In this document: in pieces, positions 1 through 6,738 of the stretch
Position numbering within the stretch: the first letter of the stretch is position 1
How the letters are laid out: each line of letters opens with the position of its first letter
Assembly: GCA_019261985.1 (NCBI GenBank)
Contig: JAFAQY010000089.1
Span: 1 to 64,000 of the forward strand
From: Bryobacterales bacterium
GTDB lineage: Bacteria > Acidobacteriota > Terriglobia > Bryobacterales > Bryobacteraceae
Direction: 5' to 3'
DNA length: 64,000 nucleotides
Translations under genes and position numbers: made by a program
The notes under the pieces: generated by a model
Databases searched by the model: none
What the model was told of the DNA's origin: nothing
Seen by the model: the letters and a program-made list of their open reading frames with translations, nothing else

Positions 1-304
1 AGAAACTTCAAGGCGACGGGCTGGCCCAGAATCAGATCGTCGGCACGGAACACCTCGCCCATGCCGCCTTTGCCTAAACGAGAGATGATCCGATACCGGC
101 TGGCAATCAGGGTGCCGGGGGCGAAGCGCTGCTGTTGAACAGCCACACCGCGGCAGTGCGGCCGCTGGAGGGCGACGGCCGCACCGCGGGCATGGCGATC
201 GTTTCCAATTCGTCCGGATCGTTGCGCGTGACGGGCGCGCCACACGATGGACAAAACCGGATGGTCTGCGATAGCTCTTTTTCGCAAGCGCGGCAGCGGG
301 TCAT
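1..304 (-). pseudogene. Ser/Thr protein kinase N-terminus, frameshifted, cut by left edge
   Basis: The reverse strand begins at an ATG at 304 with a short zinc ribbon (CRAC and CPSC pairs) followed by a Pro/Ser linker. This layout is common at the N-terminus of acidobacterial Ser/Thr kinases. The zinc-ribbon frame stops at 107. A second frame, open from about 150 to the window edge, encodes the kinase start, including the glycine-rich loop GKGGMGEVF and the ATP-binding Lys in VALKF. Zinc ribbon and kinase are therefore in different frames, offset by +1, with the junction in the low-complexity linker near 120-190. The gene is either broken or contains a base-call error. The rest of the kinase lies outside the window. 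Kinase identity is secure from the glycine loop; the intact state of the gene is not. Confidence 0.75.
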
Positions 305-354
305 AAATGCATTTGACAGGATAGCGCGGTTGGAATGGATGGACATTCGAGCAT

Positions 355-372
355 GGCGGGCTGAAGCCCGCC
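355..372. repeat. GC-rich palindrome, GGGCTGAAGCCC family
   Basis: A perfect inverted repeat, GGCGGGCTGAAGCCCGCC, lies between the kinase fragment and the IS remnant. The same GGGCTGAAGCCC core recurs at 18831-18844, and related cores occur near 33370 and 53010. This makes it a dispersed REP-like element. Confidence 0.7.
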
Positions 373-404
373 GGTCGCGGTAGGGACGATCATTACCGAC
401 CGCC

Positions 405-740
405 GCCGAGTCGCCGCGGATCCATTCTGCGCCGTCGCCGACGACAACTTTCTTTCGGCCCGGGACCAGCTGCGTTTCCAGGCTTCGCGGTAGAGACGCT
501 GCAATTGTTCGGCGTTCTCGATGGCTCGGTAGGTAGTGGACCCGCGGTCGCGAACGGCTAACCCTTCCTTATCCCACTGGTTTGCGTGAACACGCAACCG
601 AGCTTGGCCTCTCTGGTATGTGCGGGTAGAACGTCGGCACGCCGGTGCCCTCCATTTGACGTAAAGAATGGGGACGGGTTCGCCGAGAAGTATCGGCAGA
701 TCCAGTTGGATGACGGGATCGATCTGCTGCTGCTCGCTCC
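405..740 (-). pseudogene. Decayed ISKra4-type transposase remnant
   Basis: All three reverse frames contain consecutive pieces of an ISKra4-family transposase. The pieces are EPVPILYVK, MEGTGVP, PAHTREAKLGCVFTQT, WDKEGLAVRD, STTYRAIENAEQ, REAWKRSWSRAERK and KVVVGDGAEWI. In an intact family member these follow one another in a single frame; here at least three frame changes separate them. No start, stop or terminal inverted repeats could be identified. This is a fossil of the central transposase domain. The overlapping open frames on either strand (for example 586-978 forward) are shadows. Family assignment is from recalled motif order, not from a search. Confidence 0.7.
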
Positions 741-978
741 GGCCGCTCGTTCCACGGACTTGGGGGTGACCTCCCAGCCAATAAGGCCATCTGCTCGCGA
801 CCGTGATCAAAAGGAGGTGTCCTTAGCTTTAGCGCAAGGGAATGATCCGCTCCGTTGCAGTCGCGGCTCGGTATCGGCTATCCGGTTGTCCCCACTTTCA
901 CGTCGCGCACCCTGCTGTTGCCGGCACATTGCGCGCGGCGCACGCCAAATATATACTATTCGACTGTTGGAGGATTAA

Positions 979-1401
979 ATGGGAGCCACAAATCGATTGC
1001 GGTGGGCGGCGGTCGCGGCGCTATCGTGCGCCTTGCCCACGATCGCGCATCACTCTTTTACCGCGGAGTTCGATTCGAGCAAAACCGTGACCTTGCGCGG
1101 GGTCGTCTCCAAGGTCGATTGGATCAATCCGCATATCTTCGTCTATTTGGACGTGAAGGACGAGACCGGAAAGACAACCACTTGGGCTTTGCAATCGCTG
1201 CCGCCGCTGTTCTTCAGAGGAAGCGGGCTGACCAAAGATGTGTTACTGAGCAACAAGCAGGAGGTGACCGTGACGGCGAATCCTGCCAAGGATGGAACGG
1301 CGGCCTATGGGTTCATGACCAAGTTGAGTTATCCGGACGGCCATGTATTCAGCATGTCCGCGCAGGATGCCGATCCCAGTCTTCGAAAGACTCAAAAATA
1401 G
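979..1401 (+). CDS. DUF6152 family secreted protein
   Basis: The 140-aa product has an N-terminal signal peptide ending near AHHSF, followed by the small beta-rich domain typical of DUF6152 (TLRGVVSKVDWINPH, then alternating strands). The function of the family is unknown. The ATG at 979 follows a strong GGAGG ribosome site at about 968-972. The stop at 1401 is 10 bases upstream of the next start, so the two genes are probably one operon. A second DUF6152 gene lies on the opposite strand at 2265-2645, and both sit beside members of the same larger secreted family. Confidence 0.85.
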   Translation: MGATNRLRWAAVAALSCALPTIAHHSFTAEFDSSKTVTLRGVVSKVDWINPHIFVYLDVKDETGKTTTWALQSLPPLFFRGSGLTKDVLLSNKQEVTVTANPAKDGTAAYGFMTKLSYPDGHVFSMSAQDADPSLRKTQK

Positions 1402-1411
1402 GGAGGAAAAC

Positions 1412-2251
1412 ATGAGATCCCAGGTCGCGAATCGAACCCTCGCGCTCGCCGCGGTTACTTTTGCCGTATCCCCGGGCGTCTGGGCGCAAACCAACTATGC
1501 CGCGGAAGCCGCCAAGAATCCCAGCGCAACATCCAAGCCGACCCCGCGCATGGCCGACGGACACCCCGACTTGAACGGCGTGTGGCACCACTTCTTCGGG
1601 ATCGGCACCATTCAGAAGGTGGGCGACAGCTTCGTGGTCGGCGGCGCGTTCAGTCCCCAATCCGCCGCGCTGTATAATACTCCGCTGCGCGATCCTAAGC
1701 CGGAGTACAAGCCCGAGCCGGCGGCCAAGGTGAAGTCGCTTAGCGACAATCAGGTAAAGGAAGATCCCACGCTGCATTGTATGCCGCCGGGCGTCCCGCG
1801 CCTGGGCCCGCCGCACCAGATCGTGCATACGCCCAAGCAGGCGGTTTTCCTCTACGCCGACAACACCGGCAACGAATGGCGTGTAATTCCGCTCGACGGA
1901 CGCCCCCACAGTACCGATCCGGAGACCGCCGCGACGTATAACGGCGACTCAGTAGGTCATTGGGAAGGCGACACGCTGGTTGTGGATGTCACCCGGCTCA
2001 CGGACGAAACCTGGATGGGAGACAACGGTTTGTTCCACAGCCGGAAGCTGCACGTCACGGAGCGGCTGCGACGAGTCGGAGACACAATACAGTACCAAGT
2101 GACCGCGGAAGACCCCGAGGTTCTCCAGAAACCGTGGACTCTGTCGCGCACCTTAACGCTTCAGCCCGACGCCCTTGAAGCCGCGGCGCCCTGTGTCGAT
2201 AAGGATGCGGGTCATTACGTCACGCTGGAGCACCACGATAACACCCGATAA
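1412..2251 (+). CDS. Conserved secreted protein (acidobacterial paralogue family)
   Basis: The product is 279 aa with a signal peptide ending at GVWAQ. I chose the ATG at 1412 because GGAGG sits six bases upstream and the hydrophobic leader begins there; an upstream in-frame ATG at 1343 would place leaderless coding inside the previous gene. Recognisable blocks are MADGHPDLNGVW, CMPPGVPRLGPP, NEWRVIPLDGRPHS, YNGDSVGHWEGDTLVV, VTERLRRVGDT and EDPEVLQKPWTL. The same block order occurs in the proteins at 2709-3545 and 11825-12628. I do not know a function for this family. It is probably exported and co-transcribed with the DUF6152 gene upstream. Confidence 0.8.
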   Translation: MRSQVANRTLALAAVTFAVSPGVWAQTNYAAEAAKNPSATSKPTPRMADGHPDLNGVWHHFFGIGTIQKVGDSFVVGGAFSPQSAALYNTPLRDPKPEYKPEPAAKVKSLSDNQVKEDPTLHCMPPGVPRLGPPHQIVHTPKQAVFLYADNTGNEWRVIPLDGRPHSTDPETAATYNGDSVGHWEGDTLVVDVTRLTDETWMGDNGLFHSRKLHVTERLRRVGDTIQYQVTAEDPEVLQKPWTLSRTLTLQPDALEAAAPCVDKDAGHYVTLEHHDNTR

Positions 2252-2264
2252 TCGGCGCGTCCCG

Positions 2265-2645
2265 CTACTTGGCAGCGTACAAACGCAGTTCCGTTCCGTC
2301 CGCTAGTACAACGCGCTCGAGCCTGACGATCTTCTGGCCATCGGCAAACTGATAACCGATCCCGGTGATCATGTCCCCTGGCTTCACCGTAGTCTTGGTC
2401 CAGCCGTTGGCTTCCATCCGGTTAATGGCCGGGCCGCCGATCTCCCATTTTTCTGTCCGGCCATCGTTGGTCTGAACCGCAATGGTCATCATGGGGTGCG
2501 GATTAGCCCAATTAAAGTCGACTACCGTGCCCTTCACGGTCACCAGCCGCTCATAGCTGACCGGCCATGAGTGGTGCGCCGGCAATGGCATTACACAAAG
2601 AACCAGCGCAAGGACGATAAATGCTGAAGCGCGGAAGGCCTTCAT
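2265..2645 (-). CDS. DUF6152 family secreted protein
   Basis: This 126-aa protein has a signal peptide (hydrophobic stretch IVLALVLCVMPLPA, cleavage before HHSWP) and a DUF6152-like domain with the WANPHPMM motif and a TEKWEIGGP strand. AGGAGGAG lies just upstream of the ATG at 2645. It converges with the 1412-2251 gene across 13 bases. Together with the 2709-3545 gene it forms a second pairing of DUF6152 with the secreted family. Function is unknown. Confidence 0.85.
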   Translation of the reverse strand: MKAFRASAFIVLALVLCVMPLPAHHSWPVSYERLVTVKGTVVDFNWANPHPMMTIAVQTNDGRTEKWEIGGPAINRMEANGWTKTTVKPGDMITGIGYQFADGQKIVRLERVVLADGTELRLYAAK

Positions 2646-2708
2646 GGTGGCTCTCCTCCTGCGAGCTATTCTAGAACAAAATCGCCAATGCCGGGCAGGG
2701 AGCCTGCC

Positions 2709-3545
2709 TCACTTCTTCGGCCGTACGGCCTGCAGCCTATCGTATGATTTCTCGTTTTCCAGGCAGATCTCGTCGATCAGTTCTGTGTCGAGCTCGAGAT
2801 TCTCGATCAGCTTGACAGTCCATGGGCGCGTATAAACTTTCGGGTCGTCCATGGTGACTTCCACTTCCAGCGTTCCGTAGTTGGGCCGCCGGATTCGTTC
2901 GATCAATTTGGCGGCGTCGCTCAGCGGGCTTCCGCCCATATCGAGCCACAAGTCGTTGCGGAACCCCGCGGTTTGGACGACCAGCGTGTCGCCGTCCCAC
3001 CGGGCGGTGGAGTACCCGTTCCAGCCCGGACTGGGGTCGTCCGGCAGCGCCCGTCCATCAACGAAGATCTGCCGGTACATCGCGTTCACTTCATAGAGCA
3101 AGAGGAGCAGTTTCGGCGTGTGCACCGCCTTGGTTAAGTGAGGCATCGTCCACGTTCGCGGCGGATTATCGGGTAAGCAGCGCACGTGTGGATCGTCGAT
3201 GCGCCCATCGGCTGTCCGCTGCTTCACCAGCTGGGCCGCCCACGGTTGGTAAGGCAGACCGCCGGGCATATCTACTCCAAAGTCGAGCGCCTGCGGCGAT
3301 CCCCCGATTTCGATGCCGCAAGGAATGAATTCACTCGCCTCCGCATTGCACGGCAGGCGCTTGGCCGCGTGCCAGATTCCCGAGAAGTCCGGCTTCCCGT
3401 CCGCCAGGCGCGGAGCCGGCGCTGTCAAATTTGGAGTCCCGTCGGCCTTCCTCGGCACTCCCGCCGTCGGATAATGTATCCACTGGCTGAAGCCGGCAAC
3501 CGGCAACCCTAAAACGGCGATAACGACGAAAGTTGCAAGATTCAT
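2709..3545 (-). CDS. Conserved secreted protein (acidobacterial paralogue family)
   Basis: The 278-aa product starts at the ATG at 3545, where a classical signal peptide (MNLATFVVIAVLGLPVAGFS) begins. The open frame extends upstream to 3740, but that stretch lacks a leader and looks non-coding. Shared family blocks include LADGKPDFSGIWHA, PYQPWAAQLVK, HVRCLPDNPPRTW, RQIFVDGRALPDD, WNGYSTARWDGDTLVV, ERIRRPNYGTLEV and MDDPKVYTRPWTV. It is closest to the protein at 11825-12628. It lies 63 bases upstream of the DUF6152 gene in the same direction, so co-transcription is likely. Function is unknown. Confidence 0.8.
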   Translation of the reverse strand: MNLATFVVIAVLGLPVAGFSQWIHYPTAGVPRKADGTPNLTAPAPRLADGKPDFSGIWHAAKRLPCNAEASEFIPCGIEIGGSPQALDFGVDMPGGLPYQPWAAQLVKQRTADGRIDDPHVRCLPDNPPRTWTMPHLTKAVHTPKLLLLLYEVNAMYRQIFVDGRALPDDPSPGWNGYSTARWDGDTLVVQTAGFRNDLWLDMGGSPLSDAAKLIERIRRPNYGTLEVEVTMDDPKVYTRPWTVKLIENLELDTELIDEICLENEKSYDRLQAVRPKK

Positions 3546-3851
3546 ACGCGCGCTCACGCTGAGTATAGATCCTCCCTGGATCATGCATATCCTATCCCAA
3601 ACTGATAGAGCGCGGGTTATGTTTTGATGGCGTGTATTTCCACTCGTTGTCACTCCACCGCCCCCGTTTTGCCGTTGCGCGTTCGAAAGCTTCGGTTTGC
3701 CCACCCTGAACACATTCAAGAAAGCGACTTCAAGGATCACTGTCGTTTCCTGAGTGTCAGAATAGGCCGGTTTTCTTATCGCGAACCGGAGCGCGCTGGA
3801 TCGGAATCTTCTGCCCGTCGACGACGTGGTAGTGGGGACCGCGCTCGCCGG

Positions 3852-6110
3852 TCAACTCTTTCGCACGTCCCTTTGAAAATCTTCCACCGCCGCCGACCGC
3901 AGGTCCCCGCGCAAATCTTTTTGCAGCCTGCGTAATGCGACTCCAACCACATCCCGGTGATGCAGCCGCGATCCCAGCCCTGAGATCTCGCTCAATTCCA
4001 GCCAGAGGTCGTGCACCAAGTCGACGTCCTCCGGCCACAACCGGGGCGGATGCGGGCCAAGGTTTACAAAAATGGACGGCCGGTCGGGACTTATAATCTC
4101 CAACGAGAAGGCGTGGCGCGGTTCGGGCAATGCCTCCCAGGCGCTCCCGATGCGGCGGGCCAGATCGTCGGACTCCATGCGCGCGCTCACGCCGCTAACC
4201 AGCCGCGACGCTTGCAGCCGGTTCGCCGCGTGGACCATCGCGTCGAACGGATTCACTCCCGGAACCACCAGCAATTCAACCGGCTTGCCCTCCTTCTCGG
4301 CCAACTGCACCACGTGGCTGAAAAGCTCTTTTTCGTAATCGCTGAAGATCTGCTCCTGCGCCAGGTCGTACTCCGCGGCGCCTGTCGAAATCGGCCGCAC
4401 CGTCATCACCACAATGTCGTGCTTGCGGAGATTGGTTTTTTCCAGAACGCGCTTCAAATGCTCCATGCGGCGGAAATCGCGCACCGCAACCACAATACAG
4501 CCCGGCCGCGCGTGCAGAGCATGCGAATCGATGACCGGTTGCGGATCTAAGTTGAACTGCTCGAGTCCCTTCTTTTCCTTCTGGACACGGCGTAAGTTGA
4601 TCCTTTCGGAAACCGTGAAAGTGACAAACAGAATCGCCGTGAACGCAAGTCCGTATTCCGTCGCCGTCTCTTTTGTGAACAGATTCGCCATCGCCACAAA
4701 GCCAAGGATCAGTGTAATCGCCATCAATCCGATCGGAATCTCGCGGCCCGCGATGCGAAGGTTGAGCGGAGTCTTGTACTCCTGGTCGTTACGCTGAAAA
4801 CGCAGAGTGGTAACGCCCAGCGCTTTGAAAAAGAAGCTCCACACGACGCCGAACGCGTACGCTTCCGCGAGAACCGTCATATCGCCGCGGCTGTAAATAA
4901 TGGTCGCGAGCTGAAGGATCGTGATCATGTTGATGATCCGGCTTGTGGTTCCGTATTTGCGATGCGGAGTCCGGAACCATGGCACCAAAACCCCGTCCTC
5001 GGCAACGCGGTTCAAAATCCCGTTCGCGCCGATGATGGACGTGTTCAGAGCTCCCGACAGAATCAAAAACCCGACCACCACAACAAAGATGTGAAATGTG
5101 AGGCGCACCAGATACGGACCGCTGAGGTTCATCGCCAGTCCACCAATCAGATTGGCGAAATATCTGGAGCGCTCCTGATCGGGAATGATCATGCTCGCGA
5201 ATAAGGTCACCAAGCCGGTGCAGAACACCGCATACCAGCACGTAATGTTCGCCGTGATCTTCAGGTTCTTGAGCTTCGGGTACGCGATTTCGCGGTAAAC
5301 CTGCGCCAGCGTCTCGAATCCGCTCATCGACAGCAAGGAATGGCCGAACGCGATGATGATCGCCACAATCGGGATCTGAATCCAGAAGGTGTTCTTGAAC
5401 CAACCTTGCGCGTCCTCCGAGAACGTCAAATTCGATGCGGCCGGGGCCGGCGGCAAATTGCCCCAGCGGCCTTTCAGGGCGATGGTGATGGGACACCAGA
5501 TCAGCAGGATGACCACCATCGCCGTCGTGATCTGCATAATGCGTAACGCTTTGCCGCTGGATTCGTGAACTCCCTTAATGTTTTCCCACCAGAAGTAGAT
5601 CGTCACCAGAACGCCCAAGCCCGCCGCAAACAAATTCACGTTTACACGCGCCGCTTGATGCAGCAGCTCGAATATCTCATTCAGCAGCGCCCCCATATAC
5701 TGACCCGCGCTGACCACGCTGATGGGGCCGGTAAGGATGTAATCGAACACCAAGGCGGAAACGGAAAGCTTCGCCATCACGGGGCCCATGCTGTCGCGGA
5801 CCACTATGTAAACGCCGCCCCGCACGTACATGCTGCAGCTTTCCATATACACGCTGCGAACGGCGAAGCTGAAAATCATTACTGCAAGCACAAACCAGGG
5901 CGCGGTTTTTCCGATGGCTTGTTCGGCGGCCCCTCCGGCGTAGAAGGCGGAAGAGGCCAAGTCCGCCAGAACGATGGAAGCGCCGCGCCAGAAACTGATG
6001 AAAACCAGAGCAATGGTGGTCGCTACCACGACCTTGGGCGCAAGCTGCTGTGTGGTGACGTTCCCATTCGGGAAATTTGACAATGGGACCGTCCCTTCTT
6101 GGGAAGACAT
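3852..6110 (-). CDS. APC-type permease with universal-stress-like C-terminal domain
   Basis: This 752-aa protein has about 12 hydrophobic segments across residues 20-500, in the style of APC-superfamily amino-acid permeases, followed by a soluble domain of about 220 residues with USP-like strand-helix pattern (RPGCIVVAVRDF, HDIVVMTVRPISTG, VELLVVPGVNPFDAM). Substrate is unknown. The ATG at 6110 is preferred to a GTG two codons earlier. It is divergent from, and strongly similar to, the permease at 6735-8972. The reading frame ends at 3852, but a neighbouring frame continues to 3757 with plausible coding (ELTGERGPHYHVVDGQK and on to KKTGLF). Adding one G at about 3855 would join them and lengthen the protein by about 31 residues, so the C-terminus may be truncated by a frameshift. 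Confidence 0.85.
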   Translation of the reverse strand: MSSQEGTVPLSNFPNGNVTTQQLAPKVVVATTIALVFISFWRGASIVLADLASSAFYAGGAAEQAIGKTAPWFVLAVMIFSFAVRSVYMESCSMYVRGGVYIVVRDSMGPVMAKLSVSALVFDYILTGPISVVSAGQYMGALLNEIFELLHQAARVNVNLFAAGLGVLVTIYFWWENIKGVHESSGKALRIMQITTAMVVILLIWCPITIALKGRWGNLPPAPAASNLTFSEDAQGWFKNTFWIQIPIVAIIIAFGHSLLSMSGFETLAQVYREIAYPKLKNLKITANITCWYAVFCTGLVTLFASMIIPDQERSRYFANLIGGLAMNLSGPYLVRLTFHIFVVVVGFLILSGALNTSIIGANGILNRVAEDGVLVPWFRTPHRKYGTTSRIINMITILQLATIIYSRGDMTVLAEAYAFGVVWSFFFKALGVTTLRFQRNDQEYKTPLNLRIAGREIPIGLMAITLILGFVAMANLFTKETATEYGLAFTAILFVTFTVSERINLRRVQKEKKGLEQFNLDPQPVIDSHALHARPGCIVVAVRDFRRMEHLKRVLEKTNLRKHDIVVMTVRPISTGAAEYDLAQEQIFSDYEKELFSHVVQLAEKEGKPVELLVVPGVNPFDAMVHAANRLQASRLVSGVSARMESDDLARRIGSAWEALPEPRHAFSLEIISPDRPSIFVNLGPHPPRLWPEDVDLVHDLWLELSEISGLGSRLHHRDVVGVALRRLQKDLRGDLRSAAVEDFQRDVRKS

Positions 6111-6306
6111 TCTCACGTCTATTCTAAGCCGTTCGCAAGGCTTGAATCTTTATACTTCCTTAATGCTTTCCCGCGTAATTTTAGCGCGGCCTTTATGCCC
6201 GTTCTCATACCATGACATTGAAGTGTCCCAAACATTCTCGTTCAAGGATCATTTTGGCCTAGTGGGGCGGACGCCATCGTCCGCGCCGGACCCCCGGGTC
6301 CGGCCA
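6111..6306. promoter_or_regulatory. Divergent intergenic region between permease genes
   Basis: About 195 bases separate the divergent permease and USP-like genes and must hold promoters for both directions. No confident -35/-10 pair was assigned. The right half carries paired palindromes (6262-6304). Confidence 0.4.
6262..6304. repeat. Double GC-rich palindrome
   Basis: Two adjacent inverted repeats are seen: GCGGACG-CCAT-CGTCCGC, then CCGGACCC next to GGGTCCGG. The 5' edge GTGGGGC resembles the edges of the repeats at 10084, 40236 and 45549. The element lies directly upstream of the probable start of the USP-like gene. Confidence 0.6.
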
Positions 6307-6738
6307 GTGCCGAGTGAGCAGCCGGGATTCGTTTCAGAGAAAAGACTTGAGCTTCAAATTGTTTTCACGAGCGAGGCAGCTGTAAAATCCGCTCTAGCCG
6401 CCGCCTCCCGCTTCGCGCGCGATCTCGATGCACGGTTCACAATTGTGGCCGCACAAGTGGTCCCCTATCCGTTGCCATTGGAAGGTAATCCCGCACAGTC
6501 GCGGCTCCTGGGGCAGACGCTCGGAGCGATTGCCGCCGCGCAACCGGTAGAAACCGCCGTCCAAGTCTATGTTTGCCGGGATCCGTGGGATGCTCTGCGG
6601 AGCGTTCTGCAGCGCGAATCAACGGTTGTGATCGGCGGCCTCAAACGCTGGTGGTGGCCTACGCGAGAACAGCGCCTTGCGTCCTTGCTCCGCCGGGATG
6701 GACACCGCGTGATGTTCCTCAACGTTAAAGCTGCATGA
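6307..6738 (+). CDS. Small USP-like protein coupled to permease
   Basis: The product is about 143 aa if the GTG at 6307 is used. The open frame runs much further upstream, but that part crosses a palindromic repeat and overlaps the opposite permease start, so the true start is uncertain. The body (LELQIVFTSEAAVKSALAAA, then FTIVAAQVVPYPLPLEG, ending with STVVIGGLKRWWWP and RVMFLNVKAA) has the alternating strand-helix order of a universal-stress/KdpD-like fold. No ATP-binding GxxG(S/T) motif is obvious. Its TGA overlaps the ATG of the next permease (ATGA at 6735-6738), a sign of translational coupling. It may act as a cytosolic partner of the permease, since both permeases carry similar folds as C-terminal tails. 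Confidence 0.65.
   Translation: MPSEQPGFVSEKRLELQIVFTSEAAVKSALAAASRFARDLDARFTIVAAQVVPYPLPLEGNPAQSRLLGQTLGAIAAAQPVETAVQVYVCRDPWDALRSVLQRESTVVIGGLKRWWWPTREQRLASLLRRDGHRVMFLNVKAA

Noticed and set aside
301..810. Reverse ORF of 169 codons as one gene
   Set aside because: Only parts of it match transposase motifs; intervening motifs lie in other frames, so it is a fragment of a decayed gene rather than an intact CDS.
586..978. Forward ORF of 130 codons before the DUF6152 gene
   Set aside because: It is antisense to the ISKra4 transposase fossil and has no recognisable protein pattern; the true coding traces are on the reverse strand.
4789..5496. Reverse ORF of 235 codons inside the permease
   Set aside because: His/Arg-rich alternate frame of the permease gene, with no family features.
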